Shown: positions 22,518 to 29,828 of the stretch, piece after piece | Layout of the letters: every line of letters begins with the position of its first letter | Numbering within the stretch: the first letter of the stretch is position 1 | NCBI GenBank assembly: GCA_002789015.1 | Contig: PFSJ01000006.1 | Location: 1-41,534, forward strand | Direction of reading: 5' to 3' | Origin: a candidate division WWE3 bacterium CG_4_9_14_0_2_um_filter_35_11 | GTDB lineage: Bacteria > Patescibacteriota > WWE3 > 2-01-FULL-39-13 | Length of the DNA stretch: 41,534 bases | Made by a program: the position numbers and the translations under genes | The notes under the pieces: generated by a model | The model's database searches: none | What the model was told of the DNA's origin: nothing | Seen by the model: only the letters and a program-made list of their open reading frames with translations

Positions 22518-22523
22518 ATAGTA
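22518..22523 (-). promoter_or_regulatory. -10 box for the AbiEi antitoxin
   Basis: On the minus strand TACTAT ends six bases before the ATG at 22511. It lies within the downstream end of the dehydrogenase remnant. Confidence 0.55.
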
Positions 22524-22539
22524 TTGTACGGTTAAGGCT

Positions 22540-22840
22540 GACATTGTCGGGAATATAAAACCAGAAGTTTTAAATAATTCATCTAACTCGATATAGCTTC
22601 CCAGGTCAGTTTTACTGTTTTTTGACCAATAGACCAAATTCATTCCAAGTCCTTTTGCTTTTTCTGATATTGCTTTGCCGATAATTCCAGCTGTCTTATT
22701 TTTTAATTCAACTCCACAGTATTTTGCATAATCTAATTCAAAATTATTCTGCATTAGAAGTGGAATTTTTCTTGCAAGATTTTGCACCATTGTAATTGTA
22801 TATTCTGCAACTGCTTGCGTACACCAATCTTTTCCTCATT
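22540..22840 (-). pseudogene. D-2-hydroxyacid dehydrogenase fragment
   Basis: An NAD-binding-domain remnant: AVAEYTITMVQNLARKIP, then VELKNKTAGIIGKAISEKAK, LGMNLVYWSKNSKTD, and YIELDELFKTSGFIFPT, all in the order of this family. The glycine-rich GxGxxG loop is damaged (GIIGKAIS, lacking the usual G-N-I-G), and the catalytic domain is missing at both ends. An upstream segment near 22870-22960 (TTLVDNSLKEK) may be a further decayed piece. It reads in frame into the AbiEi gene, so a fused product could be translated if transcription started upstream. Confidence 0.8.
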
Positions 22841-23008
22841 ATTTTAAAGTTCAGAAACATTGGCGAACTTAGAAGGTGTTGTAATGTAAACAATATTGTT
22901 AGATATTATAGCCTACTTTTCTTTGAGTGAATTATCAACTAAGGTTGTAAGAAAATATAAATTCATAGGAAATATTCTAGACTATATCTGCCCAATATCA
23001 ATTCTGTG

Positions 23009-23014
23009 TATACT
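23009..23014 (+). promoter_or_regulatory. -10 box for msrB-msrA, leaderless spacing
   Basis: TATACT ends six bases before ATG 23021. The in-frame GTG at 23006 overlaps the box and cannot be the start from this promoter. Confidence 0.65.
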
Positions 23015-23020
23015 TTTTTC

Positions 23021-23383
23021 ATGAATAAACTATCTTCTGATGAGAAACGGGTAATTATAGATAAGGCAACAGAGAAACCTTTTACTGGTGAGTATTTAAA
23101 TAATAAGGCGCATGGTGTTTATGTTTGCAGGCAATGCAATGTGCCACTTTATAATTCAAAAGATAAGTTTGAATCTTATTGTGGCTGGCTAAGTTTTGAT
23201 GATGAAATAAAAGGCACTGTAAAAAGAACACTTGATCAGGACGGCATTCGTACAGAAATAACATGTGCGAAATGTGGCGGGCACTTAGGCCATTTATTTA
23301 CAGGTGAAGGATTTACGTCAAAAAATACTAGGCATTGTGTGAATTCAATTTCGATGAAGTTTGTTTCAAAGGACAAAACCTAA
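23021..23383 (+). CDS. msrB: Peptide-methionine (R)-S-oxide reductase
   Basis: Reduces the R-epimer of methionine sulfoxide in proteins. Both zinc CxxC pairs are present (CRQCNV and CAKCGG), as are YCGWLSF (the family's GWPSF with Pro to Leu) and the catalytic cysteine in [11 protein letters not shown]. At 120 residues it is a typical minimal MsrB without signal peptide, so cytoplasmic. Its stop overlaps the msrA start by one base (TAATG), so the two epimer-specific enzymes are co-transcribed. Confidence 0.95.
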   Translation: MNKLSSDEKRVIIDKATEKPFTGEYLNNKAHGVYVCRQCNVPLYNSKDKFESYCGWLSFDDEIKGTVKRTLDQDGIRTEITCAKCGGHLGHLFTGEGFTSKNTRHCVNSISMKFVSKDKT

Positions 23384-23871
23384 TGATCAAATCACTAGTT
23401 TTAGGTGGAGGATGCTTTTGGGGAATGCAGGAACTTTTTTGTTCACAAATTGGAGTTGTAAAAACAACCGCTGGATATTCTGGCGGAGAAGTTTTAAATC
23501 CAACTTATAAAAACCACAAAGGCCACGCTGAGGTAATTAAAATTGATTATGATACACAAAAAACTTCCTTTGTTAATTTGTTGGATTTCTTTTTTAGAAT
23601 TCACAACCCAACAACACTAAATAGGCAAGGCAACGACATTGGTGATTCATATCGATCTGTTATTTTTTATAATGATGAAAGTGAAAAATTGGAGGCTCTA
23701 AAATTTATAGACATCGTAAATAAATCTGGCAGATGGGAAAGCCTTGTTGTCACAAAACTTGAAAAATTCACTTCTTTTACAAAGGCCGAAGACTACCATC
23801 AAGATTACTTGCAAAAAAATCCACAAGGCTACACGTGCCATTTTGTGAGAGGGGGAGGGTATTTGGTTTGA
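23383..23871 (+). CDS. msrA: Peptide-methionine (S)-S-oxide reductase
   Basis: Reduces the S-epimer of methionine sulfoxide. It has the active-site motif GGGCFWGMQELF (nucleophilic cysteine), TTAGYSGGEVLNPTYKN, the GHAEVIKIDYD motif, and DYHQDYLQKNP at the end. A C-terminal resolving cysteine is present in YTCHFV. ATG 23383 is used because it gives the family N-terminus and the one-base overlap with msrB; longer in-frame starts lie inside msrB. At 162 residues it is complete. Confidence 0.95.
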   Translation: MIKSLVLGGGCFWGMQELFCSQIGVVKTTAGYSGGEVLNPTYKNHKGHAEVIKIDYDTQKTSFVNLLDFFFRIHNPTTLNRQGNDIGDSYRSVIFYNDESEKLEALKFIDIVNKSGRWESLVVTKLEKFTSFTKAEDYHQDYLQKNPQGYTCHFVRGGGYLV

Positions 23872-23878
23872 CGTTCCT

Positions 23879-24793
23879 TCAACCCTTTTTTTGCCCCGCT
23901 ACTGCGTGAGCGATTTCTTGACCTGATCTGTCGCCGTATGGATATACGATAATTGTTGATCCTTGCTCTTTGCTTATTTCACTTAAAACCTGAAGCTCGC
24001 GAAGTCTCATCCCTCCATTTGCCGTTTCTAATATTTCGGCAGCTTCTTTTGTTTTATTTGCAACTGAAACTTCTGCATTTGCTTGAATCATTTTTGCTTC
24101 TGCGGTTCTTCTTGCTCTTGCAATAACAGCAAGTTCTTCAACCAAAGATTGAGGTGTATCAATATCTGTAATTCGAACAGCCTTAACATCAATTCCATAA
24201 ATTGCTGCATTTTCATCAATCTGAATTTTTAAAGATTCTGAAATCTGATCTCTTTCACTCAAAAGCTCTTTTAAATCCAAACTTCCAATTGTGTTTTTTA
24301 AAGCTTCTGTTGAAAGCCATGTAACTGAATTCCTATAATTTTGAACATCAATAACAGCTTTTTTTGGGTCTTCCACGCGAAACTCAATAGCTGCTGTAAC
24401 CTTTGTTGGAACATTATCCTTTGTTAAAGTTGCAGTCGCTTCAACTTGATTCGTTTCAAGTCTAGTATCAACAATAGATGCAACCGAATAAATAAAAGGA
24501 GGAATAATAAAAAAACCTGCGCCACGAATTCCATCAAACTTTCCGAGTCTTAAAATAACCATCTTTTCCCATTCTGGCAAAATATAAAACATTTTTGAAA
24601 TAATTCCTGAAATCCAAACAGATAATAAAAGTGTTGGAAGTCCAAGTATTGCTCCAGTTTCAAACAAATTTGTTGAAACCGATACAAGAGGCAAAACAAA
24701 GATCAAACCTAAAAAAAGGATTGAGACCACCCAAGCAATCGTCCTAATAAAACTTTGTACAGAATTGGTATTGTTTGTATCTATATTTAACAT
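23879..24793 (-). CDS. SPFH/Band 7 (slipin-like) membrane protein
   Basis: A ~304-residue stomatin/slipin relative. Two N-terminal hydrophobic segments (FIRTIAWVVSILFLGLIFV and a second near residue 55) anchor it; then LPEWEKMVILRLGKFDGIRG starts the SPFH domain, with VDTRLETNQVEATATLTKDN and VTWLSTEALKNTIGSLDLKE as conserved blocks. The region AVIARARRTAEAKMIQANAE is the usual coiled coil. Members organise membrane microdomains and often partner an NfeD protease-like protein, which is not seen here. ATG 24793 is preferred over GTG 24811 because an AATAAT lies six bases upstream of it. It is convergent with msrA. Confidence 0.92.
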   Translation of the reverse strand: MLNIDTNNTNSVQSFIRTIAWVVSILFLGLIFVLPLVSVSTNLFETGAILGLPTLLLSVWISGIISKMFYILPEWEKMVILRLGKFDGIRGAGFFIIPPFIYSVASIVDTRLETNQVEATATLTKDNVPTKVTAAIEFRVEDPKKAVIDVQNYRNSVTWLSTEALKNTIGSLDLKELLSERDQISESLKIQIDENAAIYGIDVKAVRITDIDTPQSLVEELAVIARARRTAEAKMIQANAEVSVANKTKEAAEILETANGGMRLRELQVLSEISKEQGSTIIVYPYGDRSGQEIAHAVAGQKKG

Positions 24794-24850
24794 GACATAA
24801 TTATTGCACACTAAAAGAAATTCTCCATGTTAGAATTCGGTTTAATAATA

Positions 24851-25099
24851 ATGTCCTACTTTGTATACATACTTGAATGCTCTGATGGAACTTTTTATAC
24901 TGGATATACGACTGATTTAAAGCGTAGGCTTGGAGAACATAATTCTTCAGATTTAGGTGCAAAGTATACAAGAGGAAGGCGTCCTGTTATTTTGAAGTAT
25001 TCTAAGGATTTTGAAACTCTTTCGGAGACTTTAAAGTATGAAAATTATTTGAAGACCTTGAGTAGGGAAGAGAAGAAAACTTTAGTTTACAAAAGTTAA
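24851..25099 (+). CDS. GIY-YIG nuclease-domain protein (YhbQ/UPF0213-like)
   Basis: An 82-residue single GIY-YIG domain. The signature is split as YFVYILECSDGTFYTGYTTD, with the two tyrosine-containing strands (VYI and YTG) and the arginine of LKRRLGEHN; the catalytic glutamate lies in LKYENYLKTL. Single-domain members such as YhbQ have reported DNA nuclease activity, but a role here is not known. I start at ATG 24851 (MSYFVYIL), the conserved N-terminus. The 3' end overlaps the convergent helicase gene by 18 bases. Confidence 0.9.
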   Translation: MSYFVYILECSDGTFYTGYTTDLKRRLGEHNSSDLGAKYTRGRRPVILKYSKDFETLSETLKYENYLKTLSREEKKTLVYKS

Positions 25100-26281
25100 A
25101 GCGATTCCTTTTTTATTTCCCCTGCCTGTTCTTCCAATTCTATGGATGTAATCATCATATGTTGCTGGTCTATCAAAGTTAATAACGTGAGAAACGTTGT
25201 CGATATCAAGACCTCTTGCTGCGACATCAGTTGCTAAAAGAATCTTTGTCCTATTTTCTCTAAAATGAGCTAAAGACTTTTGTCTTGCGACTTGTGTTTT
25301 ATTTCCATGAATTGAAGTAACCAAAAATCCTCGATCTTTTAATTCTTTTTCGATTTCATTTAAGCTCCACTTTGTTTTAATGAAAATAAGGACTTTTGAA
25401 AACTCCGGCTTAATTAGCATGTCGTGCAAAACGGTCATCTTTTCGCTTGGGGAGCTAGTTCGAATGATATCTTGCATGATATGCGTGGCGCTTTTTTTCT
25501 CGTTGATCGATATCTTAATTGGGCTAACAAGATATTTATTGATCAAGATTTCTATATCGTTTGAAACAGTCGCCGAGAAAAAAAGCGCCTGTCTAGTTTT
25601 TGGCAAAAGTCCGAGTATAAGGCTAATGTCCTTTTGAAAACCCATATCAAACATTCGATCAACTTCGTCAATAACTATATTGTTATATAAGGATAAATTG
25701 ACCCAGCCTCTTTGTGCTAAATCTTTAACTCTTCCAGGTGTACAAATTAAGAAGTTATGAACTCTATTTAAATCTTTTCTTTGTGAAAACATGCTTGTTC
25801 CACCTATACATAAGGTTGAAAATAAATTCATTCCAGATGCAAAGCTCCTAAATTCTGTGTTTATTTGTTGAGCTAATTCTCTTGTTGGAGCAATTATTAA
25901 AACTTTTTGATTTATATCAGAGTACGTTTTATTAATCATTGGGATTAAAAAGGCTCCAGTTTTTCCTGTTCCTGTATTGGCAATTCCTATAATATCTTTT
26001 CCATCTATAATAAGCGGAATTGTTTTATCTTGAATTGGCGTTAGATCTTTATATCCTTTTTGTAGGATATTATTTTTTAATCGTTCGTTAATATTTAATT
26101 CAGTAATCTTTGTTTGTGGAGTATAAATTTCCTCAACCAAGGCTTCTGGATTTTTATTTATATATTTTGAAAAGTCGGAAAAGCTACTTCGACTTGAAAA
26201 TCCTTGTCGTCTGCCTCTATTTGGTCCTCCAAATCTACTAGGCGTACTTCGACTAAATCTTCCATATGGTTTTTTATACAT
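25082..26281 (-). CDS. DEAD-box RNA helicase
   Basis: A 399-residue RNA helicase. In order: a basic, Arg/Ser/Gly-rich N-terminus (RFSRSTPSRFGGPNRGRRQG); Q motif with LTPIQDKTIPLI; Walker A ANTGTGKTGAFL; PTRELAQQI; motif II as VIDEVDRMFD (DEVD in place of DEAD); SAT in LFFSATVSND; then HGNKTQVARQ, DVAARGLDIDNVSHVINFD and HRIGRTGRG. DEVD at motif II is unusual but found in some bacterial members. It would remodel RNA in ribosome assembly or mRNA decay. A 16-bp inverted repeat (25487-25589) covers the SAT codons. The 3' end overlaps the GIY-YIG gene by 18 bases. Confidence 0.95.
   Translation of the reverse strand: MYKKPYGRFSRSTPSRFGGPNRGRRQGFSSRSSFSDFSKYINKNPEALVEEIYTPQTKITELNINERLKNNILQKGYKDLTPIQDKTIPLIIDGKDIIGIANTGTGKTGAFLIPMINKTYSDINQKVLIIAPTRELAQQINTEFRSFASGMNLFSTLCIGGTSMFSQRKDLNRVHNFLICTPGRVKDLAQRGWVNLSLYNNIVIDEVDRMFDMGFQKDISLILGLLPKTRQALFFSATVSNDIEILINKYLVSPIKISINEKKSATHIMQDIIRTSSPSEKMTVLHDMLIKPEFSKVLIFIKTKWSLNEIEKELKDRGFLVTSIHGNKTQVARQKSLAHFRENRTKILLATDVAARGLDIDNVSHVINFDRPATYDDYIHRIGRTGRGNKKGIALTFVN
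25487..25589. repeat. 16-bp inverted repeat inside the DEAD-box helicase gene
   Basis: GGCGCTTTTTTTCTCG (25487-25502) and CGAGAAAAAAAGCGCC (25574-25589) are exact reverse complements with 71 bases between. One arm encodes LFFSA of helicase motif III and the other EKKSA. It is the longest perfect pair in the window. Confidence 0.93.
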
Positions 26282-26505
26282 AGTTTTTCGGTTTTTTATT
26301 TATTGAGTAAAAACGAAGGAGCGAAGGTAAAAACACAATTCAGATCCCGCGGTTTTTAGTCTATATGGTAAATTCCTGCGGAAGTCTAGCATATAAAGAT
26401 AAAAAAAACTACAAATGTTGTATAATTCGGTCAGTATGCCAGAGGGGGCAATAGAGCCATCTCCCTTTTGCCTAAATTCTTCCGCCACTGTATAATCGTT
26501 CTTCT
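26282..26505. promoter_or_regulatory. Divergent promoter region of the helicase and typA, with a possible leader peptide
   Basis: Two TATAAT boxes face right: 26421-26426 and 26491-26496. Each lies nine bases before an ATG, the second being that of typA. The first opens a 19-codon frame (26436-26495, MPEGAIEPSPFCLNSSATV) whose stop falls on the second -10 box. No ribosome site precedes it, and I cannot say whether it is translated; it may simply be an upstream start with an untranslated leader. The left 100 bases are AT-rich with no clear signal. Confidence 0.5.
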
Positions 26506-28329
26506 ATGGAACTACGAAATGTTGCGATAATAGCCCATGTTGACCATGGTAAGACCACTTTGGTTGATGGACTTTTGAAGCAATCTCATGTTTTTCGCGA
26601 AAATGAGTCTTTTATGTCCCAAACTTTAATTCTTGATTCTAACGACCAAGAACGCGAAAGGGGAATCACTATTTTCGCGAAAAACGCATCAATTGAATAC
26701 AAAGGTATAAAAATTAATATTATTGATACTCCGGGCCATGCTGATTTTAGCGGAGAGGTCGAAAGAACTTTAAATATGGCCGATGGTGCTATTTTGCTTG
26801 TGGATGCAGCAGAAGGCCCAATGCCCCAAACTAAATTTGTTTTGAGAAAAGCCTTGGAACTTGGTTTAAAGATTATTGTTTTGATAAATAAAATTGATAA
26901 AAAAGACGCACGTCCTCAAGCCGTTTTAAAAAAAGTTGATGATTTATTTTTAGAGTTGGCAATTAATGATGCCCAGCTTGAGTTTCCTATTTTATATGCA
27001 ATTGGCCGCGACGGAAAGGCTTGGAACGAATTGCCAGAATCGACAGAAGCTTCAGCTAATTTAGAACCAATATTCGAAGCCATTTTAAAATATATTCCAC
27101 AACCAAAAATCGACAACGGTGCGCCTTTTCAGATGCTTGTTTCCTCTTTAGATTGGGACACATATAAAGGTAAGTATGCAATTGGAAGAATAAAACGCGG
27201 AAAGATTTCAGCTGGCGAAAAGATTGGACTTATGAAAATCGATGGTAAAGTTGTTCCTCAATCGGTCGATAAAATTTATGTTAATTTTGGATTAAAAAGG
27301 GTTGAAGTCCCAGAAGCTTTTTCCGGCGATATTATTGCTTTAACTGGAATAAAAGACGCAGACATTGGCGATACTGTTTCAGATTTTATTACTCAGGAAA
27401 AACTTGATGCAACAAAAATAGGCGAGCCTACGCTAAGTATTTCAATAGGTCCTAATACTTCTCCTTTTATGGGCAAAGAAGGATCTTTACTTACCGGAAG
27501 ACAAATTTTAGAAAGAATAGAAACTGAACTTCAAACAAATGTTGCTATGAAATTTAAGATTGATGAAAATGGTCAATATATAATTTCAGGCCGAGGCGAG
27601 CTTCATCTTTGTGTTTTTTTGGAAACTTTAAGTAGGGAAGGTTTTGAAATCGAAGTCGGTAAGCCTAAAGTTATTAAGCAAATTATTGACGGAGTCGAAA
27701 TGGAACCATATGAAGAAGTTTTGATTGATGTTTCAAGTGAGTATGTTGGTGCAATAAACGGCGAAATGGGAAAAAGAAAAGCCATTTTATTGTCGCAGGA
27801 AGAGCCTATAACTGGCGTTTCACGCTTGTTATTTGAAGTTTCAACAAGAAATGTGCTTGGTTTAAGAAGTACTCTTTTAACTATTTCAAAAGGTACAGCG
27901 AGCGCTAGCTCAAATTTTTTAAGATACGACAGAGTAAATTTCGATACTAGATCAACAAGGAAAGGTGTTGTTATTGCTTTTGAAACTGGAAAAGCCGTTG
28001 CGTATGGGTTGCAAGCTGCACATTCTAAAGGTGATGTTTTTATTATTCCTCAAACAGATGTTTATGGAGGAATGATAATTGGCGCGAATAGCAGAGAGGA
28101 AGATGTTGAAGTTAATGTTTGTAAAACAAAGCATTTAACAAACATGAGATCAAAAGGCGAGGACCCAATAATTTTAAACGCTGTAGCCAAGATGAACCTT
28201 GAACAGTGTTTCGGATTTATCGAGGATGACGAGCTTTTAGAATTAACTCCTAAAAATGTACGAATGAGAAAAAAGATACTTGATCCAGTACAAAGAGCGA
28301 AGGCGAATAAGAAAAAACAGCAAAATTAA
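26506..28329 (+). CDS. typA: Ribosome-associated GTPase TypA/BipA
   Basis: A 607-residue translational GTPase used in ribosome assembly and stress adaptation. G1 is IIAHVDHGKTTLV, G2 DSNDQERERGITIFAKN, G3 IIDTPGHADFSGEVER, and G4 VLINKIDKKDARP. Domain II follows (ISAGEKIGLMKIDG, KIYVNFGLKR); the later SGRGELHLCVFLETLSREGF is the EF-G-like domain, and RSTRKGVVIAFETGKAVAYG with NVCKTKHLTNMRSKG is the TypA-specific C-terminus. It is full length. The -10 box TATAAT ends nine bases before its ATG. Conserved codons for VFREN and IFAKN make a 15-bp inverted repeat (26590-26685). Confidence 0.97.
   Translation: MELRNVAIIAHVDHGKTTLVDGLLKQSHVFRENESFMSQTLILDSNDQERERGITIFAKNASIEYKGIKINIIDTPGHADFSGEVERTLNMADGAILLVDAAEGPMPQTKFVLRKALELGLKIIVLINKIDKKDARPQAVLKKVDDLFLELAINDAQLEFPILYAIGRDGKAWNELPESTEASANLEPIFEAILKYIPQPKIDNGAPFQMLVSSLDWDTYKGKYAIGRIKRGKISAGEKIGLMKIDGKVVPQSVDKIYVNFGLKRVEVPEAFSGDIIALTGIKDADIGDTVSDFITQEKLDATKIGEPTLSISIGPNTSPFMGKEGSLLTGRQILERIETELQTNVAMKFKIDENGQYIISGRGELHLCVFLETLSREGFEIEVGKPKVIKQIIDGVEMEPYEEVLIDVSSEYVGAINGEMGKRKAILLSQEEPITGVSRLLFEVSTRNVLGLRSTLLTISKGTASASSNFLRYDRVNFDTRSTRKGVVIAFETGKAVAYGLQAAHSKGDVFIIPQTDVYGGMIIGANSREEDVEVNVCKTKHLTNMRSKGEDPIILNAVAKMNLEQCFGFIEDDELLELTPKNVRMRKKILDPVQRAKANKKKQQN
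26590..26685. repeat. 15-bp inverted repeat in typA
   Basis: GTTTTTCGCGAAAAT (26590-26604) pairs with ATTTTCGCGAAAAAC (26671-26685) over 15 bases, spacer 66. The core TTTTCGCGAAAA is also a palindrome by itself, so the two sites are direct as well as inverted copies. The arms encode VFREN and IFAKN, both conserved in TypA proteins. Confidence 0.9.
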
Positions 28330-28338
28330 TCTTCGTGA

Positions 28339-28344
28339 TATGCT
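28339..28344 (+). promoter_or_regulatory. -10-like box upstream of the secreted protein gene
   Basis: TATGCT ends six bases before the GTG at 28351. It helps choose that start over the TTG at 28345, which abuts the box. Confidence 0.45.
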
Positions 28345-28350
28345 TTGTTT

Positions 28351-28953
28351 GTGAAATATCTAAAAATAATTCTTCCTTTAATCTTGATATCCGGTTTTTT
28401 TATCCACTCTAATGTTTATGCATATAAATATTTTTGGGGGCTTAGAGTTCCAACTAATTTTAATGAAGTTCAATCGACTTTCTCCGATTTCAGAAACAAT
28501 TATATCGGTCAGGTAATACCAAGCGTGAAAACAGAAGTTGAGCTAGATGTATCGGAAGAAGCTATCTTTCCAAAAGATGATCTTATAGAAATGGAAATTT
28601 CCGAAAAGGAACTTAATGTATTTTTATCAAGATACGCAAAAGGAAAAAAGTATCAACAATTTACTTTGGAAGAGGTTAATGTTCGGTTGGTAGAAAGTCA
28701 GATCATAGCCGATGTTTCAATCAATCAAATTAACGCGAAAGTTACGCTGAAAGCAATCGATAATGGAACAAAGTTAGAAATTGTTGATATAGATATGGGT
28801 GAAAGCGGTTACCTTGCGAGTATAAAAAGCTTAATAATAAAAAGTGCTTTTAAGGCCATTCAACCAAAGATAATTTCTGAGTATTTAAAGGACTTTGATA
28901 GTCTGAAAATCGAAACAGGAAAAATCACAGTCTTTCTAAAAAAGCAAAATTGA
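28351..28953 (+). CDS. Secreted protein of unknown function
   Basis: A ~200-residue protein with a clear signal peptide (KIILPLILISGFFIHSNVYA) that suggests cleavage near AYA, then a domain I do not recognise. The region from DLIEMEISEKELNVFLSRYA to the end is a beta-rich stretch; LEEVNVRLVESQIIADVSIN is typical of small secreted beta proteins in these genomes. No cysteines in the mature part, no lipobox. It follows typA by 21 bases and precedes the DsbA-like gene by 68, so it probably belongs with the envelope genes to the right. Confidence 0.75.
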   Translation: MKYLKIILPLILISGFFIHSNVYAYKYFWGLRVPTNFNEVQSTFSDFRNNYIGQVIPSVKTEVELDVSEEAIFPKDDLIEMEISEKELNVFLSRYAKGKKYQQFTLEEVNVRLVESQIIADVSINQINAKVTLKAIDNGTKLEIVDIDMGESGYLASIKSLIIKSAFKAIQPKIISEYLKDFDSLKIETGKITVFLKKQN

Positions 28954-29004
28954 GTCTCAATGATTTGTTTGGTATCCTCTATACATTGCAATTTTATTTA
29001 ATCT

Positions 29005-29012
29005 AGGAGGTG
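29005..29012 (+). promoter_or_regulatory. Strong Shine-Dalgarno site of the DsbA-like gene
   Basis: AGGAGGTG ends nine bases before ATG 29022. This near-ideal ribosome site stands out, since many starts in the window have none. A TATACA further up, near 28979-28984, may be its -10 box. Confidence 0.75.
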
Positions 29013-29021
29013 AATTAAATT

Positions 29022-29828
29022 ATGGCAGAAGAAGAAAATAAACCTAGCCCAAAGGTAGTTGTGTCTACACCTGTAGCCGTAATTATCGCTGGGGTAATAA
29101 TCGCGCTTTCTATAGTTGCCACTAATTCAGGCTTATTAGGATTTTTAGAATCAGCTCCAAAAACAGCTGAATCAACTGGTTATAAGTTTCAAGCACATTT
29201 GAATTTAGCTAAAGAACTTGGAATAAAGGACAAGGATTTCAAATCATGCATGGAAACATTTGATAAATCTGAAATCGAAAAAGATACTCAAGATGGTCAA
29301 GCCGCGGGAGTAGGCGGAACGCCTTCTTTTTTCATCGGTAAATCTACATCAGACGGAAATTTGAAGGCCGTTTCATTAGTTGGAGCTCAACCTTTAGAAC
29401 AATTTCAAGCCGTGATAGATGGACTTTTAGAAGGAGATGATCAAAAGGTGTTAAGCACGCAAGTTGATCCTACGACTGGTACAGTTCCTGAAAAATTGGA
29501 AGACGTATTAGTCGATGTTTCAATAGATGATGATCCTGTTATGGGTGATTCAAATGCACCGATTACGGTAATAGAATTTTCTGATTTCGAATGTCCTTTC
29601 TGTAAGAGGGCATTTGTTCAAACTTACCCAACTATAAAATCATCATATGTTGATGGTGGAAAAGTTAAGATGGTTTTTAGAGATTTTCCATTACCTTTTC
29701 ATGACCCTGCTGCTACAGAAGAAGCAATCGCCGCGAATTGCGTAAAACAAATAGCTGGAGATTCAAAATATTTTGAATACCATGACAAACTTTTTAATAC
29801 GACAAAGGGAGACGGAAAAGGAATTTAA
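29022..29828 (+). CDS. DsbA-like thiol oxidoreductase, circularly permuted
   Basis: A 268-residue membrane-anchored thioredoxin-fold protein (membrane segment VAVIIAGVIIALSIVA). The order of the DsbA parts is reversed. First comes what is normally the C-terminal half: FQAHLNLAKELGIKDKDFKS, GQAAGVGGTPSFFIG with the cis-proline (P101), and LVGAQPLEQFQAVIDGLL. After a linker comes the normal N-terminal half: PVMGDSNAPITVIEFSDFEC, catalytic CPFC (C191-C194), FRDFPLPFHDPA, and YFEYHDKLF, where the protein ends after ~11 more residues. Together the two halves make exactly one DsbA. The active site should form if the halves fold together. It has a strong Shine-Dalgarno site and ends just before a bidirectional terminator. 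Confidence 0.88.
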   Translation: MAEEENKPSPKVVVSTPVAVIIAGVIIALSIVATNSGLLGFLESAPKTAESTGYKFQAHLNLAKELGIKDKDFKSCMETFDKSEIEKDTQDGQAAGVGGTPSFFIGKSTSDGNLKAVSLVGAQPLEQFQAVIDGLLEGDDQKVLSTQVDPTTGTVPEKLEDVLVDVSIDDDPVMGDSNAPITVIEFSDFECPFCKRAFVQTYPTIKSSYVDGGKVKMVFRDFPLPFHDPAATEEAIAANCVKQIAGDSKYFEYHDKLFNTTKGDGKGI

